A stretch of 64,000 nt of DNA from Corallococcus macrosporus DSM 14697. GTDB lineage: Bacteria; Myxococcota; Myxococcia; Myxococcales; Myxococcaceae. Location of the stretch: NCBI RefSeq assembly GCF_002305895.1, contig NZ_CP022203.1, positions 8,218,001 to 8,282,000 on the forward strand, written 5' to 3'. The translations under genes were made by a program, and so were the position numbers. The notes under the pieces are model-generated. The model was not told the origin of the DNA. It did no database searches and saw only the letters and a program-made list of their open reading frames with translations. Shown here one piece after another: positions 43,229 through 52,723 of the stretch. How positions within the stretch are numbered: the first letter of the stretch is position 1; each line of letters starts with the position of its first letter.

Positions 43229-43839
43229 TGCCGGGGTCCGGCGGAATCGACTGGGAGGCCACGCGCGCGCGGCTGGCGCGGCTGGCCGACCTGGAGAAGG
43301 AACAGGGCGCCCTGTCCCCCGAGGAGGCCACGGCGCTGCTGGAGGCCCGCGCCCGGTCGCTCGCGCGCGAGCCCCGGCCCGAGGTGGAGCCCGGCACCCT
43401 GCGCGAGGTGGTCCGCTTCAAGGCCGGCGGCCAGCGCTACGCGTTGGAGTCCCGCTTCGTGCTGGAGGTGGCCCGCGCGCCCGAGCTGGTGGCGCTGCCG
43501 GGCGCCCCGCCCGCGCTGCGGGGCCTCACGCTGATGCACGGCGAGGTGCTGCCCGTGGTGGAGCTGGCGCCGCTCTTCGGGCGCCCGCCGTCGGACACCC
43601 CGGGGCCGCTGCTCGTCGTGGGAGCGGCGCGCGCGGAGCTGGGCGTGCGCACCGAGGAAGTCGAGGAGGTCACCGTGCTGGCGGGCAGCGAGCTGCTGGA
43701 GCCGCCCTCCTCCCTGGACGACGTGGCCGGGCACCTCGTGTCCGCGGCCGACAGGGACGGCACGCTGATACTGGAGGGAGAGGCGCTCCTGGGTGACAGT
43801 CGCCTCATGTTCGAATTGTCCGACGAAGGAGCAGTATGA
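43228..43839 (+). CDS. cheW: CheW-like coupling protein with N-terminal extension
   Basis: A 203-residue protein. The first ~55 residues are a charged helical extension ([20 protein letters not shown]), followed by a CheW domain: [40 protein letters not shown] and a C-terminal [10 protein letters not shown]. The conserved features are weaker than in the first CheW, so it may couple a different receptor or act as an adaptor for the CheR. It overlaps the neighbouring genes by 1 and 4 bases. Confidence 0.85.
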   Translation: MPGSGGIDWEATRARLARLADLEKEQGALSPEEATALLEARARSLAREPRPEVEPGTLREVVRFKAGGQRYALESRFVLEVARAPELVALPGAPPALRGLTLMHGEVLPVVELAPLFGRPPSDTPGPLLVVGAARAELGVRTEEVEEVTVLAGSELLEPPSSLDDVAGHLVSAADRDGTLILEGEALLGDSRLMFELSDEGAV

Positions 43840-45479
43840 GCATCGGGAACCGCATCGCACTCGGCTTCGGACTGTCGCTGCTGATGTTGCTCATCGTGGC
43901 GGGCGTGTCCTTCCAGGGCGCCAACCAGCTCACGACGAGCACCGCGGGGCTGCTGAAGGCCCATGAGAACTTCCGCATCATCCGCGAGGTGCGCGCGCTG
44001 CTGATGGACGCCGAGTCCGGCCAGCGCGGCTACATCCTCGCCGGGGAGGAGGCCTACCTGGTGCCCTACCGCGAGGCCGTGGCGACGCTCCGGGACGACA
44101 TGGCCCGGCTGCGCGAGGCCATGGCGGACCACCCCGCCCAGCGGGCCCGGCTCAACCGGCTGGAGCCCGTGGTGTCGCAGCGCCTGGAGCGGCTGGACGA
44201 GGGCATCCGCCTCCGCCGGGAGCAGGGCCTGGAGGCCGGCGCGCGGTACATCCAGGGCGGCCAGGGCAAGGAAATCATGGCCCAGGTGAAGACCATCATC
44301 GACGAGATGCTGGTGGCCGAGCAGGAGCGCTGGGACGAGTACTCCGACGCCGCGCGGGAGATGGCCCAGCGCATCCTCTGGGTGCTGGGCATCGGCACGC
44401 TGCTGGGCCTGCTCATCGTCGGCGGGGGCAGCTACCTCATCACCCGCGGCATCACCACGCCGCTGCGCGCGCTCATGGTGGGCGCCGAGCAGCTCGGGCG
44501 CGGGAAGCTGGAGCACCGCATCGAGGTGAAGGGCCAGGACGAGACGGCCCAGCTCGCGCGCGCGTTCAACGACATGGCGGAGAAGCGCCAGCAGAACGAG
44601 GTCCAGCTGGAGAAGGAGTCCGAGCAGCGCGAGCACACGCTCCGCACCGTGGCCGAGTTCGTCAACCAGCTCGCCGGCGCCAGCGCCGAAATCCTCTCCA
44701 GCACCACCGAGCAGGTGGCCGGGGCCCAGGAGCAGGGCAGCGCGGTGACGGAGACGGTGAGCACCATCGAGGAAATCACCAAGACGTCCGAGGAGGCCGC
44801 CGGCCGCGCCCGCGCGGTGAGCGACTCCGCCCGCCACGCCGAGGAGGTGGGCCGCAGCGGCCGCCGCGCCGTGGAGGAGGCGGTGGGCGCCATGGGCGCG
44901 GTGCGCGAGCAGGTGGAGTCCATCGCCTCGCGCATCCTCGCCCTGGCCGAGCAGGCCCAGGCCATTGGCGACATCATCACCACCGTCAACGACATCTCCG
45001 AGCAGACGCACATGCTGGCGCTCAACGCCTCCATCGAGGCCAGCCGCGCCGGCGAGCACGGCCGCGGCTTCGCGGTGGTGGCCTCCGAGGTGAAGGCCCT
45101 GGCGGACCAGTCCAAGAAGGCCACCGGCCAGGTGCGCCAGATTCTGGGGCAAATCCAGAAGGCCACCCACGGCGCGGTGATGACCACCGAGGAGGGCACC
45201 AAGAGCGTGGCCACCGCCACCCGCGTGGTGTCCGAGGCGGGCAGCAACATCCAGACGCTGTCGGACCTGCTGGCCCAGGCCTCGCTGACGGCGGCGCAGA
45301 TTGCCGCCTCCGCCAACCAGCAGGCCACCGGCATCGGGCAGATTCGCCAGGCCATGCATGACGTGAACCAGGCCACGCAGCAGGCCCTCATCTCGTCGCG
45401 GCAGACCGAGCGCGCCATGCAGGACCTCAACGGCATGGGCCAGAAGCTCAAGGGGCTGCTGGGAGAGTACGGGCGCTGA
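43836..45479 (+). CDS. Chemoreceptor with CHASE3 sensor domain
   Basis: A 547-residue membrane chemoreceptor. Membrane helix 1 ([16 protein letters not shown]) is followed by a helical CHASE3 domain (residues about 35-175; [20 protein letters not shown]), helix 2 ([20 protein letters not shown]), a HAMP domain ([20 protein letters not shown]) and a cytoplasmic signalling hairpin whose tip is near residue 398 ([20 protein letters not shown]). CHASE3 domains sense extracellular cues of unknown nature. Conserved tip residues show that it can engage CheA and CheW. It is the only receptor in this operon and overlaps cheA by one base. Confidence 0.95.
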   Translation: MSIGNRIALGFGLSLLMLLIVAGVSFQGANQLTTSTAGLLKAHENFRIIREVRALLMDAESGQRGYILAGEEAYLVPYREAVATLRDDMARLREAMADHPAQRARLNRLEPVVSQRLERLDEGIRLRREQGLEAGARYIQGGQGKEIMAQVKTIIDEMLVAEQERWDEYSDAAREMAQRILWVLGIGTLLGLLIVGGGSYLITRGITTPLRALMVGAEQLGRGKLEHRIEVKGQDETAQLARAFNDMAEKRQQNEVQLEKESEQREHTLRTVAEFVNQLAGASAEILSSTTEQVAGAQEQGSAVTETVSTIEEITKTSEEAAGRARAVSDSARHAEEVGRSGRRAVEEAVGAMGAVREQVESIASRILALAEQAQAIGDIITTVNDISEQTHMLALNASIEASRAGEHGRGFAVVASEVKALADQSKKATGQVRQILGQIQKATHGAVMTTEEGTKSVATATRVVSEAGSNIQTLSDLLAQASLTAAQIAASANQQATGIGQIRQAMHDVNQATQQALISSRQTERAMQDLNGMGQKLKGLLGEYGR

Positions 45480-47674
45480 TGGACCGCGACCGGTTGGCCC
45501 AGGCGCTGCTGGCCACGTTCCTCGAGGAGCTCGAGGGGCACGTCGTCTCGCTCAACCGCGAGCTGCTGGCCCTGGAGCGCGAGACGGCGCCCGCGCGCAT
45601 CGCGGAGCGCGTGGCGTCCCTGCTGCGCACGCTGCACAGCGTGAAGGGCGCGGCGCGCGCGGCCAGCGCCACCCTGGTGGAGACGGCCTGCCACCGCATG
45701 GAGGAGCTGCTGGAGCGCGTGCGGGACACGGGCGCCGGCACGCCCGAGGTCTACGAGCTGTGCTTCACCACCGTGGACGCGCTGGACGACGCGGGCCGGC
45801 GCCTGGCCGCGCGGCAGGACCTTGCGGGCTCGCCCCTGGAGACGCTGCTGCCCCAGTTGGAGCGCGCCGCCGGCACCCGGGCCCCCGCGCGCGCCGCGCC
45901 CCCGCCGCGCGCGCCGCCGCCGCCGTCCGCGCCGCTCCCACCGACGGCCGCGCCGCTCGTGGACCTGGCGCCACCGCCGGCCCCATCCGCCAGCGCGGAG
46001 CCTCCCGCGGGCGGCGCGCCCCCGGGCGCCGAGGCGCTGCCCGTCCGCGTCTCCGCGCAGAAGCTGGACGCCCTGCTGGCGCGCAGCGGCGAGCTGCGCG
46101 TGGCGACCTTGCGCCTGGAGGGCCGCGCCGAGGCGCTGGAGTCGGTGCGCGAGACGCTGGCCCAGGCGCGCGAGGCGGTGCTCGGCACCCCGGGCGAGCA
46201 GGCGCTGCTGCGCGCGCAGACGGAGCTGGCACGGGTGACGCTGGAGCTGGCCGCGGACCGGCGGACGCTGGGCGGCGTGGCCACCGGGCTGGATGACGAG
46301 GTCCGCCGCGCGCGCACCCTGTCCTTCGAGGAAGGCTGCGAGGGCCTGGAGCGCGCCGCCCGCGACGTGGCGCGCAGCCTGGGCCGCCAGGCGCGGCTGG
46401 AGATTCAAGGCGGAGCGCTGGAGCTGGACCGCTCGCTGCTCCAGGGCCTGCGTGAGCCGCTGCTGCACCTGGTGCGCAACGCGGTGGCGCACGGCCTGGA
46501 GGCGCCCGAGGAGCGCCAGCGCCTGGGCAAGGACGCCGAGGGCCGCGTCACCCTGTCCGCGCGCCTCAAGGGCAGCCGCGTCGAGGTGACGGTGGACGAT
46601 GACGGACGCGGCCTGGACCTGGACGCGCTGCGACGGCAGGCGCTCGCCCGGGGCCTGCGGGTGCCCGACGACGACGAGGAGGTCGCGCGGCTGGTGTTCC
46701 TGCCCGGCCTGTCCACCGCGACGCAGGTGACGCAGGTGGCCGGGCGCGGCGTGGGCCTGGACGTGGTGCGCATGCACGTGGAGGGGCTGCGCGGCGGCGT
46801 GGAGGTGACGACGCGGCCGGGCCAGGGCACCTGCTTCACCCTGGACGTGCCCCTCACGCTGAGCACGCTGCGGGTGCTGCTGGTGTCCGCGGGCGGCCAG
46901 ACGCTGGCGCTGGCCAGTGAGAGCGTGGCGCGGCTGGTGCGCCTGGCGCCCGACGAGGTGCGCGACATGGAGGGCCGCCCCGCGTGGGCGTCCGGTGACG
47001 CGCTGGTGCCGCTGGCCTCGCTGGCGGACGTGCTGGGCCTGCCGCCCGGGCCGCCGCGCGCGCGCCGGGGCGCGGTGGTGCTGGCGGCGGGCAGCGCGCG
47101 CGCCGTGGTGGTGGTGGACGAGGTGCTGGCCGAACAGGAGGCGCTGGTGCGCTCCCTGGGCCACCGCGTGCGCCGGGCCCGGCACGTGTCGGCGGCGGCG
47201 GTGCTGCCGGACGGGCGGCTGTCGCTGCTGCTCAACCCCGTGTCCCTGGTCCGCGCGGCGGGTGGCCGCCCCGCGGCCTCGCTCTTCCCCGCGCCCGCCA
47301 CCCAGAAGACGCGGCGGCGGGTGGTGCTGGCGGACGACTCGCCCACCACGCGCGCGCTGGAGCAGAGCATCCTGGAGAGCGCGGGCTATGAGGTGGTGCC
47401 CTGCGTGGATGGCGCGGACGCGTGGGAGCGGCTCCAGTCCGGCGGCGCGGACGCGCTGGTGCTGGACGTGGAGATGCCGCGCATGGACGGCTTCGCGCTC
47501 ACCGAGGCCGTGCGCGCCTCGCCGCGCTTCTCCCGCCTGCCGGTGGTGCTCGTCACCGCCCGCGGTAAACCGGAGGACAAGGCGCGCGGGCTGCAGGCCG
47601 GCGCCAGTGCCTATCTGGTGAAGAGCGCCTTCGACCCGACGAGCCTGCTGGAGACGCTGAGAAGACTGCTATGA
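45479..47674 (+). CDS. cheA: CheA-receiver hybrid kinase
   Basis: A 731-residue hybrid. The HPt domain has His53 in LLRTLHSVKGAARAA. A Pro/Ala linker follows, then the dimerisation and ATPase domains (LLHLVRNAVAHGLEAPEER, DDDGRGLDLDALRRQA, GRGVGLDVVRMHVEGLRGGV), a CheW-like regulatory domain and a C-terminal receiver with phosphoacceptor Asp663 in LDVEMPRMDG. All catalytic elements are present. It should autophosphorylate on His53 and pass phosphate to its own receiver and to CheB. No separate CheY is in the operon, so the fused receiver may be the output or a phosphate sink, as in FrzE. Confidence 0.95.
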   Translation: MDRDRLAQALLATFLEELEGHVVSLNRELLALERETAPARIAERVASLLRTLHSVKGAARAASATLVETACHRMEELLERVRDTGAGTPEVYELCFTTVDALDDAGRRLAARQDLAGSPLETLLPQLERAAGTRAPARAAPPPRAPPPPSAPLPPTAAPLVDLAPPPAPSASAEPPAGGAPPGAEALPVRVSAQKLDALLARSGELRVATLRLEGRAEALESVRETLAQAREAVLGTPGEQALLRAQTELARVTLELAADRRTLGGVATGLDDEVRRARTLSFEEGCEGLERAARDVARSLGRQARLEIQGGALELDRSLLQGLREPLLHLVRNAVAHGLEAPEERQRLGKDAEGRVTLSARLKGSRVEVTVDDDGRGLDLDALRRQALARGLRVPDDDEEVARLVFLPGLSTATQVTQVAGRGVGLDVVRMHVEGLRGGVEVTTRPGQGTCFTLDVPLTLSTLRVLLVSAGGQTLALASESVARLVRLAPDEVRDMEGRPAWASGDALVPLASLADVLGLPPGPPRARRGAVVLAAGSARAVVVVDEVLAEQEALVRSLGHRVRRARHVSAAAVLPDGRLSLLLNPVSLVRAAGGRPAASLFPAPATQKTRRRVVLADDSPTTRALEQSILESAGYEVVPCVDGADAWERLQSGGADALVLDVEMPRMDGFALTEAVRASPRFSRLPVVLVTARGKPEDKARGLQAGASAYLVKSAFDPTSLLETLRRLL

Positions 47675-48735
47675 AGAACGACCCGTTGCGCATCCTGGTG
47701 GCCGAGGACTCGCCCACCGCCCGGCGCCTGCTGGTGGAAATCCTCCGCGCCGACCCTGGCCTGACGGTGGTGGGCGAGGCGAAGGACGGCGTGGAGGCGG
47801 TGGAGCTGGCCCAGCGCCTGCGGCCCAGCCTGGTGACCATGGACATCCAGATGCCGCGCATGGACGGCCTGGAGGCCACCCGCCGCATCATGACGGAGGT
47901 GCCCACGCCGGTGGTGGTGGTGTCCACCCTGGTGGAGCGCGACATCCAGACGTCCATGGCCGCGCTGCGCGCCGGCGCGCTCGCCGTGCTCCAGAAGCCC
48001 CTGGGCCCGGAGTCACCGGACTTCGACGCGGAGAGCCGCCGCCTGCGCGACACGCTCAAGGCCATGGCCGAGGTGAAGGTGGTGCGCCGCTGGCCGGACC
48101 GCGCCACCACGCCCGTGCCCGTGCCCGCCGCCGTCCCCGCGCCCCCCGTGGCGCCCGCGCGCCCCGGCGTGGTGGCCCTGGCCGCGTCCACGGGAGGCCC
48201 GGCCGCCCTCTTCCGCCTGCTGTCCGAGCTTCCCGCCAGCTTCCCCGTCCCCGTGCTGGTGGTGCAGCACATCGCCATTGGCTTCAGCCAGGGCCTGGCC
48301 CACTGGCTGCGCACCGCGGGCCCCCTGCCCGTGAAGGTGGCGGAGGACGGTGAGCCCCTGCTCCCCGGCCACGTGTACCTGGCGCCGGATGATCGCCACC
48401 TCGGCGTGAGGGGCGAAGGCCGGGCGGAGGTCTCCCGGGCCGCGCCGGTGAATGGCTTCCGGCCCTCCGCGACGTGGATGTTCCGCTCGGTGGCCCGCGC
48501 CTACGGCCCCGCGTCGCTGGCCGTCATCCTCACCGGCATGGGCCAGGACGGCCTGGAGGGCGTGCGCGAGCTCCACCGCGCCGGGGGCCGCATCCTGGCC
48601 CAGGACGAGCAGTCCTCCGTCGTCTACGGCATGCCCGGCGTGGTGGTGGGCGCCAACCTGGCCCACGAGGTCGTCGCCCTGCCCGACCTGGCGAGCCGCC
48701 TGGCCGCGGCCTTCCGGAGCAACCCGGGAGTTTGA
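47671..48735 (+). CDS. cheB: CheB methylesterase
   Basis: A 354-residue receptor glutamate methylesterase/deamidase. The receiver domain has Asp58 in MDIQMPRMDG, and the C-terminal esterase has its Ser in AASTGGPAALF, His in VVQHIAIGF and Asp in GMGQDGLEG. Phosphorylation by the hybrid CheA should relieve inhibition of the esterase, closing the adaptation loop with CheR. It overlaps cheA by 4 bases and ends the operon; a 116-base gap separates it from the next kinase. Confidence 0.96.
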   Translation: MKNDPLRILVAEDSPTARRLLVEILRADPGLTVVGEAKDGVEAVELAQRLRPSLVTMDIQMPRMDGLEATRRIMTEVPTPVVVVSTLVERDIQTSMAALRAGALAVLQKPLGPESPDFDAESRRLRDTLKAMAEVKVVRRWPDRATTPVPVPAAVPAPPVAPARPGVVALAASTGGPAALFRLLSELPASFPVPVLVVQHIAIGFSQGLAHWLRTAGPLPVKVAEDGEPLLPGHVYLAPDDRHLGVRGEGRAEVSRAAPVNGFRPSATWMFRSVARAYGPASLAVILTGMGQDGLEGVRELHRAGGRILAQDEQSSVVYGMPGVVVGANLAHEVVALPDLASRLAAAFRSNPGV

Positions 48736-48851
48736 GTCAACCGCGCCAGAACATTGGATTTTAGAACATCTGGAAGAATCGCGGGGTGCTGGGATGGCCT
48801 GCCGTTCGGCCGGTGTCATGATGGGGGTCTCCCTCCAGGCCCGTTCCCCCC

Positions 48852-50561
48852 ATGGCAGCTCGACTCCCCGCATCCCTCGCCTCCGTCTTCGCCGTGCTCC
48901 CCGACCCGTCCTACGTCCTGGATGACGCCGGACGGGTGCTGGTGTGCAGCCGGGCGGGGGCCACCACGGTGGGCCGGCTCCCCGAGGAGCTGGTGGGCCG
49001 GCACTGGGGGGAGCTGGGCTTCCCGCCCGAGGAGCTGGCGCGGCTGGAGACGGCGCGCGCGCGGGTGATGCTCACCCAGGACACCTGTGAGCTGGAGGCG
49101 CCCTGGACCACGCAGGCGGGCCCGCGGCGTCACGCGCTGGTGCTCAGCCCGCTGCCCTCGGAGGACGGCGGCCCCGGGTGCGTGCTGGTGACGGCGCGGC
49201 CCCTCACCGACGCGGAGGCCGTGTTCTCCCGCGCCATGGAGCTGGAGCTGGCCGCGCGGGCGGAGGTGGAGCAGGCCGAGCGCCGCCGCTCCTTCCTCTA
49301 CCAGGCGATGACGACGCTCTTCACCCACCCGCCGGACCCGCAGGGCATGTACACGCTGCTGGCGCACCTGACGGTGCCGGACCTGGCGGACTGGTGCCTG
49401 GTGGACGCGCTGGAGCAGGGCCCCTGGGTGACGCGCGTGGCGGTGGCCTGCCTGGACCCGACGCAGCAGGAGCGCTCCGGCGCGCTGCCCACCCGCACCG
49501 GCCTGCGGGACGACGCGCCCGTGGGCCTCTTGCGCGTGCTGCGCACCGGGGAGCCGGAGCTGGTGCCCGCGGTGACGGATTCCCTCCTGCGCGCCGCCGC
49601 CGCGGAGCCCGCGCACCCCGCGCTGCTGCGGCTGCTCCAGGCGCGCTCGTACATGATTGTCCCCCTGCGCGCGCGCGGCCACACGCTGGGCGCCGTCACC
49701 TTCGTGTCCTCCGGCTCCGGGCGGCGCTACGGGCCGGACGACCTGGCGCTGGCGGAGGACCTGTGCCTGCGCGCCAGCCTGGCCATCGACAACGCGCGGC
49801 TGGTGGGTGAGTCCCGGCGCGCGGCGCGGGCCCGCGAGGATTTGCTGGCCGTGGTGTCGCACGACTTGAAGAACCCGCTGGGCGTGGTGCAGCTCGGCGC
49901 GGCGCTGCTGATGCGCGGCGCGGGCTCCAGGCCGGGCGGTGAGAGCGTGGCCAAGCAGGCCACCCGCATCCAGGACGCCACCGAGCGCATGTCGCGCCTC
50001 ATCTCGGACCTGCTCGACTGGGGCCGGCTGGAGGCGGGCGGGCTGCCGCTGGAGTGGGGCGAGCACGGCGTGGCGGGGCTGCTCACCGAGGCGCTGGACT
50101 CCATCCGGCCGCTGGCGGAGGCCAAGGGCCTGCACCTGTCCGTGGAGTTCCCCGCCGCCGACGTGCGCGTGCGCTGCGACAGGGTCCGGGTGCTCCAGGT
50201 GCTGGGCAACCTGCTGGGCAACGCGGTGAAGTTCACCACCGCGGGGGGCCACCTGACGCTGGGCGCGCGGACGCGCGGCGGCGAGGTGTCCATCCACGTG
50301 CGCGACACCGGCGCCGGCATCACCCCGGACGCGCTGCCCCACATCTTCGACCGCTACTGGCAGGCCCGCGACGCGGCCAGCCGCGGCACCGGCCTGGGCC
50401 TGGCCATCGCCAAGGGGCTGGTGGAGGCCCACGGCGGCGGCATCCGGGCGGAGAGCGTGCTGGGCGAAGGCAGCGTGTTCACCTTCACCCTGCCCTCCGC
50501 GTCCGCCTCGGCGTCCCAGCCGGCACACCCGCCGCTCGTCCGCGGCGCCACGGACGCCTGA
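48852..50561 (+). CDS. Cytoplasmic PAS/GAF histidine kinase
   Basis: A 569-residue soluble kinase. It has an N-terminal PAS-like domain (SVFAVLPDPSYVLDDAGRVL), a coiled-coil connector, a GAF domain (residues about 160-320; YMIVPLRARGHTLGAVTFVS), a HisKA domain with His337 in VVSHDLKNPL, and an ATPase domain with LGNLLGNAVKFT, DTGAGITPDALPHIFDRYWQ and GTGLGLAIAKGLVEAHGG. There is no membrane segment, so it senses an internal ligand. The gene follows the chemosensory operon on the same strand but is separated by 116 bases that include a direct repeat of AGAACAT. It may signal to the receiver protein at 52337-52723. Confidence 0.93.
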   Translation: MAARLPASLASVFAVLPDPSYVLDDAGRVLVCSRAGATTVGRLPEELVGRHWGELGFPPEELARLETARARVMLTQDTCELEAPWTTQAGPRRHALVLSPLPSEDGGPGCVLVTARPLTDAEAVFSRAMELELAARAEVEQAERRRSFLYQAMTTLFTHPPDPQGMYTLLAHLTVPDLADWCLVDALEQGPWVTRVAVACLDPTQQERSGALPTRTGLRDDAPVGLLRVLRTGEPELVPAVTDSLLRAAAAEPAHPALLRLLQARSYMIVPLRARGHTLGAVTFVSSGSGRRYGPDDLALAEDLCLRASLAIDNARLVGESRRAARAREDLLAVVSHDLKNPLGVVQLGAALLMRGAGSRPGGESVAKQATRIQDATERMSRLISDLLDWGRLEAGGLPLEWGEHGVAGLLTEALDSIRPLAEAKGLHLSVEFPAADVRVRCDRVRVLQVLGNLLGNAVKFTTAGGHLTLGARTRGGEVSIHVRDTGAGITPDALPHIFDRYWQARDAASRGTGLGLAIAKGLVEAHGGGIRAESVLGEGSVFTFTLPSASASASQPAHPPLVRGATDA

Positions 50562-50834
50562 CAGGACGAGGCCGGGCACGCCGACCGCGCCTCGTGAGCC
50601 ACCGCGCGCCTGGCTTTCTCCATCCTCCCTCGAAAGTGAGCCCTGAAATTCTTGTTTCACCCAGGGTGGCATCCACCCGGGTCGCATTCGTCTGTCACGG
50701 GTGCATCGCGGCGGGCGGCGGTCGCCTCCCGTCCAGGCAGCGGTCGCGCCCCACTTTGCGCTGACGCCTGCCTGGCCTCGCGCGGGGCGGAGAGCGGGGT
50801 ATGGTTCCATTCCCACCGCTGGAACCGAAGAGGC

Positions 50835-52340
50835 ATGCCCCCCACCCCCGCCAAGAAGCGCCAGCGTCCTCTGGCCGAGCCTTCCGCCGAGGCGCCCTCG
50901 CCCGCGCTGCTCCAGACGCTCCTGGAAGCCCTCCCGGACGCCTTCTTCCTGCTCGACGCGCGGTGGTGTCTGGCCTACGTGAATCCAGACATGGGCCGGC
51001 TGCTGGACGGCGTGGCGCGGCCGCATGACGACGTTCGCCGGGCCTGCCCGGAGCTGCTGGAGCTGGGCCGCTACCTGCGCTTCGAGCAGCCCGTCTCCGA
51101 GCAGCCCTCCGTCCGCTACGAGCACGTGTGGCCGGAGGCGGAGACGTGCTTCGACGTGCGCGTGCGCCCGGTGGAGGGCGGCCTGCTGGTGCACTGCCGG
51201 GACATCACCGAGGAGCGCAAGGCCCGCGAGGCGCTGCGCCGCAACGGCGAGGTGTTCCGCGCCATCCTGGAAGGCACCACGGACGCCGTCTACACGAAGG
51301 ACCTGGAGGGCCGCTTCACGATGATGAACGCGGCGGGCGCCAAGGCGGTGGGCTACCGCACCGAGGACGTGGTGGGGCGCACGGACCACGAGCTGTTCGA
51401 CCCGGCGGTGGCGCGCACCAACGCGGCGAATGACCGCGAGGTGTTCGCCTTCGGCCGCACCGTCACCTACGAGGACGCGCAGCCGGGCGTGGACGGCCCG
51501 CGCGTGTGGCTGTCCACCAAGGGCGTGCTGCGCGACGTCGAGGGCAAGGTGTTTGGCCTGTTCGGCATCAGCCGCGACATCACCCAGCGCAAGTGGGCGG
51601 AGGAGGAGGCCCGGCGGCACTCCGAGTTCCAGGAGCAGCTCATGGGCATCGTCACCCATGACATCCGCAGCCCGCTGGGCGCCATCATGAACTGGTCGCG
51701 CGTGCTGGCCGCCGGCGGCACCGACGAGGACGCCCAGCGCACCAGCCAGCGCATCGCCACCGCGGCGGTGCGAATCGAGCGGCTCACCCGGCTGCTGCTG
51801 GACTTCACGCGCACGCGGCTGATGGGCGGCGTGGCCATTGAACCGCGGCCGGTGGACCTGAAGGACCTGGCGGCCAAGGTGGCCCACGAGTTCGGCGTGG
51901 CCTTCCCCCAGCGCACCGTGGAGGTGGACCCCAAGGGCAACACCCAGGGCGTGTGGGACCCGGACCGGCTGGCGCAGGTGACGTCCAACCTGGTGGAGAA
52001 CGCGCTCAAGTACAGCCCGCCGGAGACGCCGGTGCGGCTGACGGTGCGCGGGCTGCGCACGCGGGTGGTGCTGGAGGTGCACAACGCCGGCCGCCCCATC
52101 CCGGACAACCTGCTGCCCCACCTCTTCGAGCCCTTCCGCGGCGGGCCCCAGAGCTCGCGCACGCTGAAGATGAGCTACGGGCTGGGGCTCTTCATCGTCC
52201 GGGAAATCGTCCAGGCGCACGGCGGCACCATCGAGGTCCGCTCCGACGAGTCGGAGGGCACCACCTTCACCGTGACGCTGCCGCGCCGCTCCATGCCGGC
52301 CCGGCCGCCCGTGCCGCCCACCGGCATGCCGCGCCTCTAG
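50835..52340 (+). CDS. Cytoplasmic double-PAS histidine kinase
   Basis: A 501-residue kinase with two PAS domains (about 25-140: LLEALPDAFFLLDARWCLAY; and 150-260: AILEGTTDAVYTKDLEGRFT), a HisKA domain with His275 in IVTHDIRSPLGAIMNW, and an ATPase domain with VENALKYSPPETPV and SYGLGLFIVREIVQAHGG. The N-box is intact; the G1 box reads HNAGRPIPDNLL instead of DxGxG, so ATP turnover may be altered. It is soluble. The start at ATG 50835 has only a short AGAGG upstream. Its stop overlaps by 4 bases the stop of the convergent receiver gene. Confidence 0.92.
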   Translation: MPPTPAKKRQRPLAEPSAEAPSPALLQTLLEALPDAFFLLDARWCLAYVNPDMGRLLDGVARPHDDVRRACPELLELGRYLRFEQPVSEQPSVRYEHVWPEAETCFDVRVRPVEGGLLVHCRDITEERKAREALRRNGEVFRAILEGTTDAVYTKDLEGRFTMMNAAGAKAVGYRTEDVVGRTDHELFDPAVARTNAANDREVFAFGRTVTYEDAQPGVDGPRVWLSTKGVLRDVEGKVFGLFGISRDITQRKWAEEEARRHSEFQEQLMGIVTHDIRSPLGAIMNWSRVLAAGGTDEDAQRTSQRIATAAVRIERLTRLLLDFTRTRLMGGVAIEPRPVDLKDLAAKVAHEFGVAFPQRTVEVDPKGNTQGVWDPDRLAQVTSNLVENALKYSPPETPVRLTVRGLRTRVVLEVHNAGRPIPDNLLPHLFEPFRGGPQSSRTLKMSYGLGLFIVREIVQAHGGTIEVRSDESEGTTFTVTLPRRSMPARPPVPPTGMPRL

Positions 52341-52723
52341 TCCAGGTAGCGCCGCAGCAGCGCCATCAGCGCGGCGCCGTCGAAGGGCTTGGCCACGAAG
52401 TCGTTGCAGCCGCTGTTGAAGCACGCGCGCACGCTGCGCGCCTCCACGCGGGCGCTGCACAGGATGATGGGCGTGCGCCGCGTCGGCTCGCGGCCCCGCA
52501 TCATCCGGCACGTCTCCAGCCCGTCCAGGTGCGGCATCAACACGTCCAGGAACACCAGGTCCGGCCGCGCCTGCTCCGCGCGCGCCAGCGCCTCCAGCCC
52601 GTCGCGCGCGACGATGGCGTCATGCCCCAGCTCCGCCAGCAGCATCCGCTGGAGCAGCAGCACGGTGTCCGAGTCATCCGCCAGGAGGACCTTCTTGCGC
52701 CGGGGCGCGCCGCGCGCCGTCAT
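52337..52723 (-). CDS. Stand-alone receiver protein
   Basis: A 128-residue CheY-like protein from ATG 52723. The acidic pocket is LLADDSD (Asp16 and Asp17), the phosphoacceptor is Asp60 in VFLDVLMPHLDG, and the conserved Lys lies in FVAKPFDG. It has no output domain. Its start overlaps by 4 bases the stop of the upstream receiver-like/PilZ gene, so the two are translationally coupled. It is convergent with two histidine kinases, which are its likeliest phosphodonors. It could also serve the flanking chemosensory systems, neither of which has its own free CheY. Confidence 0.93.
   Translation of the reverse strand: MTARGAPRRKKVLLADDSDTVLLLQRMLLAELGHDAIVARDGLEALARAEQARPDLVFLDVLMPHLDGLETCRMMRGREPTRRTPIILCSARVEARSVRACFNSGCNDFVAKPFDGAALMALLRRYLD

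Noticed and set aside
44432-47185. A 917-codon minus-strand open frame
   Set aside because: It is antisense to the chemoreceptor and cheA genes, both of which have full domain sets.
48750-48780. Direct repeat of AGAACAT as an operator
   Set aside because: Two short copies 16 bases apart may be chance, and no regulator or promoter position supports it.
48816-52511. A 1231-codon open frame on the minus strand
   Set aside because: It is antisense to two clear histidine kinase genes and is rich in His, Arg and Gln runs typical of shadow frames.
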